A stretch of DNA of 64,000 nucleotides from Epiperipatus broadwayi (Eukaryota; Onychophora; Udeonychophora; Euonychophora; Peripatidae). The stretch covers positions 1,036,812 through 1,100,811 of the forward strand of contig JAQFVV010006449.1 in NCBI GenBank assembly GCA_028023455.1. The letters are read 5' to 3'. Of this stretch, positions 29,822-41,449 are shown piece after piece. Numbering within the stretch: the first letter of the stretch is position 1; every line of letters begins with the position of its first letter. A program made the translations under genes and the position numbers. The notes beneath the pieces were generated by a model. It did not search any database. It was not told the DNA's origin and worked only from the letters and a program-made list of their open reading frames with translations.

Positions 29822-30321
29822 NNNNNNNNNNNNNNNNNNNNNNNNNNNNNNNNNNNNNNNNNNNNNNNNNNNNNNNNNNNNNNNNNNNNNNNNNNNNNNN
29901 NNNNNNNNNNNNNNNNNNNNNNNNNNNNNNNNNNNNNNNNNNNNNNNNNNNNNNNNNNNNNNNNNNNNNNNNNNNNNNNNNNNNNNNNNNNNNNNNNNNN
30001 NNNNNNNNNNNNNNNNNNNNNNNNNNNNNNNNNNNNNNNNNNNNNNNNNNNNNNNNNNNNNNNNNNNNNNNNNNNNNNNNNNNNNNNNNNNNNNNNNNNN
30101 NNNNNNNNNNNNNNNNNNNNNNNNNNNNNNNNNNNNNNNNNNNNNNNNNNNNNNNNNNNNNNNNNNNNNNNNNNNNNNNNNNNNNNNNNNNNNNNNNNNN
30201 NNNNNNNNNNNNNNNNNNNNNNNNNNNNNNNNNNNNNNNNNNNNNNNNNNNNNNNNNNNNNNNNNNNNNNNNNNNNNNNNNNNNNNNNNNNNNNNNNNNN
30301 NNNNNNNNNNNNNNNNNNNNN
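29822..30321. other. Assembly gap, 500 N
   Basis: Exactly 500 N, a length commonly used for gaps of unknown size. It lies between LINE copy B and the low-coordinate LTR of family Y, so both elements' boundaries are hidden. Frames predicted across it are meaningless. Confidence 1.
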
Positions 30322-31199
30322 AAAACCCACCACCACCGCAAGTCAAATCGGATTCAAACTCAGCTGAACCAAAACTAAATTCAAACCCAACTCAACAGCT
30401 CAGATAGCAGAAATCGACGGCACAGTGCTATGCGCCAAGAACTAGTTCAACGGTTGGTGAGGACTAGAGACCCTTGCACTGACACGAATATCTAATAATT
30501 AATTACTTTGAATACTTTTAAATCAAATCATATGTATGTTCGGGTTGCCAACACAGACAGCGGGTATTAACATTTAAATAATTATAAAAAGAATGATGAA
30601 CTAAGAAACCAAGTATGTTGGAAAGTATTTAATAAGAATAATTTGTTTTGTTTCATAGAATATAAAATACATTAACTACCTCTAGTCTTTAAGATATCTT
30701 ACAATTATAATAAGAGTGGCGGTCCTTATCATATGCCAACAAGTATTACACAACATGGAATTCTATGTCTATGCCCCCAACGAGAAATATAAAGGCAGAT
30801 AAAGGTATTCATTAATAAGGAAATGATTGCTCTAATTTTATTATGACAGAATGTGATATTTATTTTCACATTCGAAAATCTACTCATGAAGAGCAAGATA
30901 CGTAATTTAGGGCATAACTTTAATCTTGATTTGAAAACTGATTTAACTAAATATATTTGAAAATTTGTTCGACTTTAATTTAAATCCCTTCATCATGGAT
31001 TACGAGCATGGAGCGGGTTTTACCGGAACAAAAATGCAATGGTGCTTGACGAATTACGAGGCAGAGAGTCAAATTGAAAGATGATCGCTAGTCGATGATC
31101 GAAGTCCTATGGCGGCTTGCATTTGGCAAGTCTTACGCCCTTTGACTAATGAATAGGAAAGGAAGTACTTTCTTCCTCGAGAAATTTAAATAAAAGAAT

Positions 31200-31289
31200 A
31201 TGATCACCGACCAGCCTAACGGAGCGGAAGATGGCCCTATGTCAGCAACATTTGATGATGATGACTTGATAGTCATCATTGAAAAATAG
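31200..31289 (+). other. Small conserved plus-strand ORF in family Y LTR (29 aa, acidic)
   Basis: ATG frame encoding MITDQPNGAEDG followed by SATFDDDDLIVIIEK and a stop. The second LTR preserves it at 36233-36322 with two conservative changes (M14T and I27V). The acidic run before LIVII resembles a SUMO-interaction motif, but such short matches are frequent by chance. It is antisense to the proposed element transcript. Whether it is translated is unknown. Confidence 0.3.
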
Positions 31290-32149
31290 AACCCATGTAG
31301 AATACTCTACGTGATGACTTGACCAATTAATTAAAGTCAAACGAGCTTTTATCGAACTATTTTAAAACATTTATAAGCTATATTAATTATGCCCTAATAT
31401 CGTGCCCTTCCTGAATATTAATATAAAATAACAAAAGTGGAATTAAAATACATTTAACCCTTTATCGACCTTTTTGCAAAACATTTTAAATATATATATA
31501 TATGGATAAATAAATCAATATTAGTAAAGCAAGAAATAACATTTTAACATTACGTGAGCATATAACCACTTGTAACTTAGGAGCTGGGGACATAGGTGAA
31601 AAACGGAGCAAATAATTTATGATGAGCTAATTATAAAAATAGTAAACGTATAATATTTTCTTTCGACTCGATGATTAATAGAACTTATAAATTTAGTTCT
31701 AATGGGCGAGAATAACTATTTAAAATTTATATTATATTATTTGCGTGAGGCAAATGGAATCAAAGGAGCTCATCGAGTCGAAAGATTATTGGCATATAAT
31801 TTTAAATACGACATTAATAAAGCACACAACATATATATATTAAATGAACCGCCAAGTCAGAAAAGAAAAAGTTTAAAGACTAGAGATTTAAAGAATTACG
31901 AGATAGATTTACAGTAGCATTTATGAATAAAAGGTGTTACAAAGATTTGTTACATTAAAGAATAAAAGAGCTCTTAAAAAGGAGGAGTGTAAAATAAAGT
32001 TCGAACTGGCCAGAAAGTTTAACGTTCATTTGAAATATATTACCCCTTCCGTGCTTGTCCTTAAGTTACTCCTCCAAGTTGTTGAAAACGTAGGCATCAT
32101 TGGTTAACTACTGGAGTAGTATTTTAGTAGCTTTCATTATTTTAGCAGA

Positions 32150-32305
32150 ATGATCGATCCGGAAAACGGTTCAGCAGCTCCAGTGAAGATTCCTCGGGAC
32201 TTTAGGAACCGTAGCCAGATCCCTGATGTTCTAGCCCTCTATCATGATGAAATACAATTTTTAGACACCCAGAGTTCACTGCACTACTCTACAACCAAAA
32301 ACTAG
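32150..32305 (+). other. Small conserved plus-strand ORF in family Y LTR (51 aa)
   Basis: ATG frame beginning MIDPENGSAAPVKIPRDF, with RNRSQIPDVLALYHDE following, markedly less AT-rich than its surroundings. The copy in the other LTR (37187-37435) is identical over the first 50 residues, then reads on to 82 residues because one A fewer shifts the stop. A strong acceptor-like TTTTTCTTTACTTTTCAG follows about 20 bases after the first stop. No family recognised. Confidence 0.35.
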
Positions 32306-32933
32306 TCTTTTTCTTTACTTTTCAGGGCTATATATCTACTGTTCACTGATGCCTCCGGCTAGCGCTCATTTTATTATCAATCTCTTTTTTTTTTTAATTA
32401 GTTGTTTTCAGAAACATTCCTTCGATAAGCTTTCAAACTAATTTGTGAATTCCTTTCCTAATTAGAAAATGAATTCTTAAAGTCTGAAATGATTTTAATT
32501 AAAAATTGAATTCTTATCTTTTTTAATTAATAAAACTTTACTGTTGTTTTTGAGAATTTGAAAGCCTATGGAAAGAATGTAGCTTTTAATCACAAAACTT
32601 TACAAATTATTTTAAAGGTGAAAAAAAAACAAGTATTCCCGACACAATGAAACTTTCGAACAATTATATATATTTAATATTTACAAACATATATACGCAC
32701 AATCCAGGCAATTTAATATATGTAAATTCATGAACATTTTATCATGAATTTATTTAGAGAATTGATTCAATTTAAACTAAACTAATTAATTTTACTACGT
32801 ATTTGAAACAAGTTATTCATTATGGAAATTAGCGTGGATTGAACGTATAAAGCCCCATTGCATCGGAAATTTCAAGGTTAGTATTAGGGTAAATAACATG
32901 AAGCTAGGATCGAACTCAGATCCGACTGCTTCA

Positions 32934-32947
32934 TTTCTTTTCACTTC
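32934..32947 (-). promoter_or_regulatory. Polypurine tract of family Y
   Basis: GAAGTGAAAAGAAA on the minus strand, 13 purines of 14, directly against the TG of the downstream LTR. This is where plus-strand DNA synthesis would be primed in an LTR retrotransposon. Confidence 0.65.
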
Positions 32948-33205
32948 AAAAAAAAACAATGAAAAAAAAATGACTTTACTTACGCAGGATATAGTTGCAT
33001 AAGTGTATAGACTCTGGGAGAACAGCATGAGCGTGAATAATATAACCTGCCCAAGCTACAAATTATACATGTCTCACTGCGATCCATTTTTTGAATATTC
33101 AACTTATAAATGGGTTTATAATAAATCGGTCCGATTATCAAGTCTCATTTTCCTATGGTCATGTCAGTTGGTCTTCTGTATATATATCTGTCTCTACAGT
33201 TTATC

Positions 33206-33829
33206 TTACTGTTTCCCTGGATCAGGTGGTACATATTGTTTTAACTGTCTGGCATTGTAATGGTCATAGTCCTGGTCTTCCCTGGTTGTCGTCAAGTTCC
33301 CATAGTCTATTGCTGTCATTTGTTCTATGGCCTTTTCTGCGACCGAATGCACAAAAAACAATTCTTTAACATTATCTCTATGAACGATGGGGTTCTCTCC
33401 TGGGTCTTCTTTGAAAGTTTGAGTCTGTATTGAGGCTCCAGGCATTGGCCTCTGTAACTTCTTCATACTAAGTTGAGGACTCATCATCTGTCCCATTTCC
33501 ACTTTTAGTTTCATTGGACTAGTGGTCTGAACATCTTTTTCTGTATCTATATCCGCTTCTTCCACTGCTTCATAACTGGACTCATCCTCACCACTGTTGT
33601 TTTCCTTGCTGTCCACAACTTCTTTTGGTGTGGCCTGATCATCTTCATTTTCTATTTTTGGGTCTTCAGAGGGATTTATTTCTTGCTGAAGCTTTACATT
33701 TTCTAGATTTGAGTTGGCTTGGATGCCATATGCTTCCTCGATCCTTACCAGCCTTTCCATCATCATCATCAGTACCTTTCGATCTTCTCTCATTTCTCTG
33801 AGGATCGTTTGTAAAGTGTCTTTTCCCAT
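33206..33829 (-). CDS. Unidentified 207-aa acidic, coiled-coil-like protein inside family Y
   Basis: The only sizeable uninterrupted frame of the family Y interior, in the element's sense orientation. I chose the Met at 33829 (MGKDTLQTILREMREDR). An upstream Met at 33877 would add a hydrophobic stretch (FIILIVYYIIFVFS). Residues about 1-35 are rich in charged and Leu/Met positions (VLMMMMERLVRIEEAYG) and could form a coiled coil. Residues about 50-110 are strongly acidic (ENEDDQATPKEVVDSKENN, then EEADIDTEKD). The end reads ARQLKQYVPPDPGKQ. No CCHC knuckle, capsid motif, protease or RT is visible. It may be a divergent gag-type protein or a captured sequence. Codon use is balanced in contrast to the AT-rich surroundings, which supports past selection. 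Confidence 0.6.
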   Translation of the reverse strand: MGKDTLQTILREMREDRKVLMMMMERLVRIEEAYGIQANSNLENVKLQQEINPSEDPKIENEDDQATPKEVVDSKENNSGEDESSYEAVEEADIDTEKDVQTTSPMKLKVEMGQMMSPQLSMKKLQRPMPGASIQTQTFKEDPGENPIVHRDNVKELFFVHSVAEKAIEQMTAIDYGNLTTTREDQDYDHYNARQLKQYVPPDPGKQ

Positions 33830-34599
33830 TTTTGAAAATACGAAAATAATGTAATAAACAATCAATATAATGAACACTGCAGATCAACTTATAGTACTCT
33901 CTGTATGCTTAAAAATATTTTTTTTTCTTCAGTAATTTTAACTAGGTCTCTGACTACAGGTCCATTGTCCTAATCTTCACTAGCTGCTTCATATTATTTC
34001 CCCAATCTATGTAATCTGCCTTTTTTTAGTTTACCTACGTTTTCTTGGTTAGCTCTTTATTTTAACTGTTTGAGTGAGACATGTATTCAAAAATATAAAA
34101 AAAAAAAACATTATTCACTTTCCCTTTGTTCAACTGTTCTGTTCTCCCATGTCTGAAAAAAAAACTATACAGTGATATACAAATATTATGTATTAGCAGA
34201 TACAACAAATCATTCTGTATTGAACACACTTGGTTTTTTTTTTTTTATTATGGCGATTGACCCACTACTGTGCTGACAATCAAATTTGCTGACAAATTTA
34301 TTTATATGGGCACCAGTGAGCAAAATGAGATCAATAGGGCATGTGATATAACCCATTGACCCCCAAACCACATATGATTGACTTAACCTTTAATAGAACA
34401 ATTGAATTGATGATGAGTAATATTATTTAATAACAGCTAACGCGTTCATGACCTGAGTTTAAATATAGGAGTTCACTACTTCATTTTTACTAAGCATGAG
34501 GCTTTAACACCAAAAAAAATGTCAAAATTAATATTACAAGAACTTTTATTGGAGATATTATTCTAAATCTTGCTAGCATGAAAGCGTGCAAACCATTTA

Positions 34600-34775
34600 A
34601 GCATTTTGCCAACTGCATCTGGCTGCTTGGTGTACACAAAGGGTCTTCACCTGCTTTGAGGTTACTCTAGAAATTATTGTCATTAAAGCGTAATGTCACA
34701 CTGCATCGGACCGCTTGACAGATAATTCCCAGTTTGAAGGTCTTCGCCTACTTTGAGACTACTAAAAATACGGAG
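34600..34775. repeat. Imperfect tandem repeat in family Y interior
   Basis: ACTGCATCTGGCTGCTTG with GGGTCTTCACCTGCTTTGAG (near 34613 and 34640) recurs about 95 bp later as ACTGCATCGGACCGCTTG and AAGGTCTTCGCCTACTTTGA (near 34700 and 34738). It may belong to the leader region of the element. Confidence 0.55.
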
Positions 34776-35309
34776 CGAACATTTAATATATATGCTAGCA
34801 AGCAATACTTTGAAATTAAGACTTTTATATGATATCATATTAGATATTTTATATTATAACAGCTGAGATGAACAAAATTAATTTTGACACAGACAAAATA
34901 TTTCATTTATTTTACCCCTATGCTTTGATCTATGGACTCTTACTACTTTGCTAACGATATTTTTCTTATTGTCATGAACGCGTATAACACAAACGTTAAT
35001 ATATATATATACTGATATAGTACACGTATAACTAATATATACATATGAATAATTATTTTAACTAACGAATCTTTTACTGAACGAACATTTAAAAAATAAT
35101 CTTGAAAACATTTTTATAAGGAAAGAATTAGAAAATGATATTTTAATTTATTAAATCATTTCAGTTATGATATATAAACACTTTTTCAATTTTTAACATC
35201 AAAAAAATATCACTCTACAGAAACATTTACTTTATTGGGATTTCAATTAACTGAGTAACTAAAATCACAATTCTAATCTCCAGGGCATGTGTGGGGTTTA
35301 TTAAGTCGA

Positions 35310-35330
35310 GCCACAACGATTGGGCAGCCA
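35310..35330 (-). promoter_or_regulatory. Degenerate primer-binding site and leader of family Y
   Basis: Minus strand reads TGGCTGCCCAATCGTTGTGG then C, close to the lysine-tRNA primer site TGGCGCCCAACGTGGGGC with small insertions. What follows (CGACTTAATAAACCCCA) resembles the leader of family X (CGATCTTTAATAAACCACA). It is about 12 nt from the proposed LTR end. Confidence 0.5.
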
Positions 35331-35342
35331 AAAACATAACCA

Positions 35343-37968
35343 TGTACCGGTCGAAACCCACCACCACCGCAAGTCAAATCGGATTCAAACTCAGCTCAAC
35401 CAAAACTGAATTCAAACCCAACTCAACAGCTCAGATAGCAGAAATCGACGGCACAGTGCTATGCGCCAAGAACTAGTTCAACGGTTGGTGAGGACTAGAG
35501 ACCCTTGCACTGACACGAATATCTAATAATTAATTACTTTGAATACTTTTTAAATCAAATCATATGTATGTTCGGGTTGCCAACACAGATAGCGGGTATG
35601 AACATTTAAATAATTATAAAAAGAATGATGAACTAAGAAACCAAGTATGTTGGAAAGTATTTAATAAGAATAATTTGTTTTGTTTCATAGAATATAAAAT
35701 ACATTAACTACCTCTAGTCTTTAAGATATCTTACAATTATAATAAGAGTGGCGGTCCTTATCATATGCCAACAAGTATTACACAACATGGAATTCTATGT
35801 CTATGCCCCCAACGAGAAATATAAAGGCAGATAAAGGTATTCATTAATAAGGAAATGATTGCTCTAATTTTATTATGACAGAATGTGATATTTATTTTCA
35901 CATTCGAAAATCTACTCATGAAGAGCAAGATACGTAATTTAGGGCATAACTTTAATCTTGATTTGAAAACTGATTTAACTAAATATATTTGAAAATTTGT
36001 TCGACTTTAATTTAAATCCCTTCATCATGGATTACGAGCATGGAGCGGGTTTTACCGGAACAAAAATGCAATGGGGCTTGACGAATTACAAGGCAGAGAG
36101 TCAAATTTGAAAGATGATCGCTAGTCGATGATCGAAGTCCTATGGCGGCTTGCATTTGGCAAGTCTTACGCCCTTTGACTAATGAATAGGAAAGGAAGTA
36201 CTTTCTTCCTCGAGAAATTTAAATAAAAGAATATGATCACCGACCAGCCTAACGGAGCGGAAGATGGCCCTACGTCAGCAACATTTGATGATGATGACTT
36301 GATAGTCATCGTTGAAAAATAGAACCCATGTAGAATACTCTACGTGATGACTTGACCAATTAATTAAAGTCAAACGAGCTTTTATCGAACTATTTTAAAA
36401 CATTTATAAACTATATTAATTATGCCCTAATATCGTGCCCTTCCTGAATATTAATATAAAATAACAAAAGTGGAATTAAAATACATTTAACCCTTTATCG
36501 ACCTTTTTGCAAAACATTTTAAATATATATATATATGGATAAATAAATCAATATTAGTAAAGCAAGAAATAACATTTTAACATTACGTGAGCATATAACC
36601 ACTTGTAACTTAGGAGCTGGGGACATAGGTGAAAAACGGAGCAAATAATTTATGATGAGCTAATTATAAAAATAGTAAACGTATAATATTTTCTTTCGAC
36701 TCGATGATTAATAGAACTTATAAATTTAGTTCTAATGGGCGAGAATAACTATTTAAAATTAATGTTATATTATTTGCGTGAGGCAAATGGAATCAAAGGG
36801 CTCATCGAGTCGAAAGATTATTGGCATATAATTTTTAAATACGACATTAATAAAGCACACTAACATATATATATTAAACGAACCGCCAGGTAAGAAAAGA
36901 AAAAGTTTAAAGACTAGAGATCTAAAGAATTACGCTATAGATTTACAGTAGCATTTTATAAATAAAAGGTGTTACAAAGATTTTACATTAAAGAATAAAA
37001 GAGCTCTTAATAAGGAGGAGTGTAAAATAAAATTCGAACTGGCCAGAAAGTTTAACGTCCATTATAGAAACATATATTACCCCTTCCGTGCTGGTCCTTA
37101 AGTTACACCTCCAGGTTGTTAAAAACGTAGGCATCATTGGTTAACTACTGGAGTAGTATTTTAGTAGCTTTCATTATTTTAGCAGAATGATCGATCCGGA
37201 AAACGGTTCAGCAGCTCCAGTGAAGATTCCTCGGGACTTTAGGAACCGTAGCCAGATCCCTGATGTTCTAGCCCTCTATCATGATGAAATACAATTTTTA
37301 GACACCCAGAGTTCACTGCACTACTCTACAACCAAAACTAGTCTTTTTCTTTACTTTTCAGGGCTATATATCTACTGTTCACTGATGCCTCCGGCTGGCG
37401 CTCATTTTATTATCAATCTCTTTTTTTTTTTTTAATTAGTTGTTTTCAGAAACATTCCTTCGATAAGCTTTCAAACTAATTTGTGAATTCCTTTCCTAAT
37501 TAGAAAATGAATTCTTAAAGTCTGAAATGATTTTAATTAAAAATTGAATTCTTATCTTTTTTAATTAATAAAACTTTACTGTTGTTTTTGAGAATTTGAA
37601 AGCCTATGGAAAGAATGTAGCTTTTAATCACAAAACTTTACAAATTATTTTAAAGGTGAAAAAAAAACAAGTATTCCCGACGCAATGAAACTTTCGAACA
37701 ATTATATATATTTAATATTTACAAACATATATACGCACAATCCAGGCAATTTAATATATGTAAATTCATGAACATTTTATCATGAATTTATTTAGAGAAT
37801 TGATTCAATTTAAACTAAACTAATTAATTTTACTACGTATTTGAAACAAGTTATTCATTATGGAAATTAGCGTGGATTGAACGTATAAAGCCCCATTGCA
37901 TCGGAAATTTAAGGTTAGTATTAGGGTAAATAACATGAAGCTAGGATCGAACTCAGATCCGACTGCTT

Positions 37969-37970
<2 letters not shown>
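35343..37970 (-). repeat. Family Y 5' LTR
   Basis: The complete repeat copy, starting (minus sense) at 37970 with TGAAGCAGTCGG, where it abuts an AT microsatellite at 37971-37998. It mirrors 30322-32933 along its whole readable length. Confidence 0.72.
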
Positions 37971-38004
<34 letters not shown>

Positions 38005-38094
38005 ATACATTTCCAAATATTGTAAAATCCTTCTATCAACTTATTAAGGAGCAATGATCTTTATTTTCAGTTGACAGTAAATAATCTCCTTAGA

Positions 38095-38935
38095 AGCCAT
38101 TGATTTTCAAAATGACCACTGTTCATTGTATTTATAACTGTGGATCATTTTCAAATTTGAAAACTATTGAACAAATTGTAAAAACACTCTGCATTAAATG
38201 GTATATTTATGAATTTAGTGAAATTAGAAAAAGAGTTGATGAGACGAGTGGTTTTCAAAATAGTAATATATTTAAGACCAAAAGGGTAAATATGGGAAGC
38301 GCCGATAGAGTGCAATTTTTTTTTATAAATAAAATATGAAAGAACAATATCATGGAGAATGCTCGTATTTCAGATTGGTAATTCACATTAATTGAAGATA
38401 CCAAATACAGAAAATTCAGATAGCTGCACTGCCAAGTTTCTTCCAAAAAGAAGAAATAGACAATATTTACAAAATATTTTTGATGCAGACCATAAAATAT
38501 GTTAAAATTGTCCTGAGAGAGTTTGATGCCAAAATTGGAAAAGGAGAGAAAGAGTATTGTTGTGTGCTAATTTGGTTACAGTGGATTAAAATGAAATAGA
38601 AAACAAGCTTGTGGACATTGCTGAAGACGATATATATATATATATATAAGTTGTATTTCTTCTAATAGATTCAACGTAATAAGTGGTCATCAAATAGTAA
38701 TTTATATGATATATATTCATTACCGTCAGAGTCACAACTATAAATTTAAATTAGAACTTGTAAATCGTATAGGAATTTTAATACCTTCTGAAGATGACTC
38801 AGACTTCAATGAAATCAATGAGGAAATAAATGGCCCAATTCAAAATTGTACAAAAATAGTATCCATACGCATCTGTTTTCTAATCCGTAATCTACTGATA
38901 CAAGACAATGTCTTAAACAAAACAAAATAATGTTG
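38095..38935 (+). pseudogene. Decayed RTE LINE endonuclease fragment
   Basis: Plus-strand relic matching the element at 1-1900. TLCIKWYIYEFSEIRKRVDET near 38190-38250 corresponds to SYIKWDIIGLCEVRRKGEET. VLREFDAKIGKGE near 38505-38545 corresponds to VMGDFNARIGK, with GDFN mutated to REFD. FKLELVNRIGIL and EDDSDFNEINEEI (38706-38930) correspond to [12 protein letters not shown] and [13 protein letters not shown]. Multiple stops and frameshifts interrupt it, and an AT run at 38630-38648 may be an insertion. It appears clearly older than the copy at 1-1900. Confidence 0.75.
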
Positions 38936-38939
38936 TTGT

Positions 38940-41240
38940 TTTTTTAAATATTATCCTTTAAGAAATTTAATATTCTAAATTTTGTACAGTAAAAAAATTA
39001 ATGTCAACGTAACATTTATATCGTGAATTGGCAATTAAATATATAGATACTAATAAAAATCTCAAAACCGTAAATTCTACCCTGGTATTGGGGGAGAAAG
39101 TATTTCTTCAATTATAAAGAGATAAAAATGTGTGTAATATTATAAAAAATATTGTGTAGCAATGAAAAACGTTTTAAATACAAGCATAATACAAATACTT
39201 GGAGTTTAAATATAATTGTAGGGGATTTGAACACAGACATTCAAGCATTCTTCACCCTATCTTATATAACCATTACCATGACCACCCACTTGGGAAGGAG
39301 ATACATGATCTCCATTTTACATATTTGTGCTGTTTCATTAAAACGTATTCAATAGTATGGATGGTTGAAAACTTGGAGGATGGAAGATATTGGAGCATGT
39401 TCTTATTCTTTGAAGATTTGCTATATAAATGTATATAAATGTGTAAGAGATCACGATCTGTACGAACTGATGAGAGCTGGTTTGGCCTGAAATACTATAT
39501 GGAATATCTTCTAGTTTTTCACATGTGTGTGATGCTATGTATCAGTTATTTGAGATGGAATGGATAGCTGAAGAGAGGTTGAAAGTCTGTGTTTAAATCC
39601 TCTATAGTCATAATAAAAAACATGAAAATAATTATCCATTGCAGTTATTATTTCTTCTTTAGGGCCCAACATTAAATATTAAGTAGTGCACATGTAATTA
39701 AATACGTGAAGAAAAAAGTTATAATTGATGGAATTATAAACAATAGCTTAAAACATGCAGGAGAAAAAATACATTACTTTACTAAAAACACGTTGCAAGT
39801 AATCAAATGATAAAGATGTTTCAGATGTTTGAAGATATGCAGTAGGGCGGTGATATTTAAGACAGGTGGTGAAACAGATAATAAAAAGTATATACATATA
39901 AGTCACGGACTCGTTTTCACTGAACTTTGGATTCTAATTAGCAATACAACAAACGAGATTTATAAGTAACTCAAGCACAGTTTATCAAATGCATAAATTT
40001 AGTGAGGTTATTTGAAAGTTGCACTGAATATGAACAGTCATAATAATTTGAATAGAAGATTATGTAATTGTATTTGATTATCTACGCATTTCTACAAATA
40101 ATTAAAGTAATGAATCATCAAGTTATATCAAATGCAATAACAAATAATAGATTACATGTTCCAACATGTTACAAAATAAATTGATTTATGTTGAGAATAT
40201 TGTACGATTGTCAAATTTCTGTATATCTAATATTTTTTACAGATAAGTAGTATTTTCATGATTGAATTGAGCGCTACGGGGATAAAAGTAAATAGAGATA
40301 CGTTTATGTAATTTTTTAGTAGATATTTGTTTTACAAGCAATGCTTCTGAGTTTTCAAAAAAATTGCAAGATAATTATACACAAATTGCGAAAAGAATAA
40401 AGTTTTGTGAAATGGCTTTTTATCGAAACAGAAATAAACATTGATAATCCGGCCTACACTTTTAAAATCACAATTTTTTAACTCTCCATTCCTTTTTTGT
40501 CGTTTGTATGTTGGAATAATACATCTATTTTATACAATAGTGTTTGAAAAATATATGCTAGGGAAGTCCAAATAATTCGGAGAATCAATACTGATGATGA
40601 TGAGTGTTCCTTCAATACATTAACATTTTCATCCCTTATGACATTGATTTGTAAAAACTCATACCAAAATAAGAGATTTTATAAATATAATACGAAATTT
40701 CACAAATTGACTTGGTTCAAGATGATCTAAAACTTATGAATAGGCAGAAGATTAACATTTTTTCTAGTTTATTTTTCATTATTTGAATACATATCCAATA
40801 ATATCTATTGACTAATTTATATAATGAATGCCAGTTTTAAAATGTTTATTTTTCATTATCTCTTGATGATAAGAATACACATCAAAATCATTAACAACAT
40901 CAATGTTTTCAACTTTACTGAGTCCACTTCAGGATATAACTTTCCAGTTTTATCCAGTTTCTCTGATCCCCATATTTTTTTCTGTTTTAGTTATCGTTTA
41001 TTTCTTCTTTTCAATATCTCAGAAATGTCCTTATTTAGTCCATCTCATGATGTCATTCCGGGTTTTTTCAGTTTCTTGGAATCCCAATTAAATCATTAAA
41101 TATATTTCTATTGCGATCTTTTCGAACGACATATCGAAAATAGAGTTACAATGGAGCACTTTTTTTTTTCAACAACATTATTGTTAGCTGATCCTGTCTT
41201 ATATATACATTTTGTTTTCTGTAATGTTTTTCACTCAAAA
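38940..41240. other. AT-rich stretch without recognised genes
   Basis: A short frame at 39152-39355 contains NIIVGDLNTDIQ, reminiscent of an endonuclease GDFN motif, but its flanks do not align with the RTE elements here. The remainder is non-coding. Confidence 0.45.
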
Positions 41241-41255
41241 TAAACATTATTCTTT

Positions 41256-41443
41256 ATAGTTTTAACAAGGCTGTAAACCTTAGCAATGAGCGTCTGAAAA
41301 AATCGTCACTAGGGACCTCTGTAGGTCTTTAAAACACATGCATGTGTTTTAAAACAAGCATGTGTTTTAAAGACCTACAGAGGTCCCTAGTGACGATTTT
41401 TTCAGACGCTCATTGCTAAGGTTTACAGCCTTGTTAAAACTAT
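41256..41443. repeat. Perfect 86-bp inverted repeat with 16-bp spacer
   Basis: Left arm 41256-41341 and right arm 41358-41443 are exact reverse complements by eye. The spacer itself carries a nested copy of ATGTGTTTTAAAACA-type palindrome. The 12-mer ATTATTCTTTAT lies on both sides (41246-41257 and 41477-41488), which might be a target-site duplication of a 219-bp insertion. GC content in the arms exceeds the background. It has no coding capacity. Possibilities: a palindromic MITE, a recent inverted duplication or a long-hairpin RNA locus. Confidence 0.93.
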
Positions 41444-41449
41444 TACTGA

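Larger units (their letters stand above)
30322..32933 (-). repeat. Family Y 3' LTR (partial at the gap)
   Basis: Repeat copy downstream in the minus sense. It begins at 32933 with TGAAGCAGTCGG and continues to the gap, so its last bases are missing. It contains a short inverted repeat (CTTTCGACTCGATG near 31662, mirrored near 31769) and plus-strand open frames described separately. Confidence 0.75.
30322..37970 (-). mobile_element. LTR retrotransposon, family Y, non-autonomous, minus orientation
   Basis: Direct repeats of about 2.6 kb (30322-32933 and 35343-37970) flank a 2.4-kb interior. I count roughly 40 differences between the copies by eye, i.e. under 2 percent, so the insertion is fairly recent. 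On the minus strand the repeat starts TGAAGCAGTCGG and ends near CCGGTACA, matching the TG...CA rule. Directly before the downstream LTR is a polypurine tract, GAAGTGAAAAGAAA (32934-32947). After the upstream LTR is a degenerate lysine-type primer site (35310-35330). No gag, protease, RT, RNase H or integrase was recognised. The alternative is a plain tandem duplication; the polypurine tract and primer site favour the LTR reading. The low-coordinate end lies in the assembly gap, so target duplication cannot be checked. Confidence 0.7.

Noticed and set aside
29430-30407. Open frames of 170-300 codons across 29822-30321
   Set aside because: They span 500 N; only the LINE copy B end outside the gap is real.
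32320-32390. LLFTDASG in the family Y LTR, resembling an RNase H motif
   Set aside because: Isolated, out of frame with adjacent open frames, and without the other RNase H blocks.
39152-39355. IIVGDLNTDIQ, resembling the GDFN motif of APE endonucleases
   Set aside because: The neighbouring sequence does not follow the order seen in the two LINE families of this window; a lone four-residue motif is weak.
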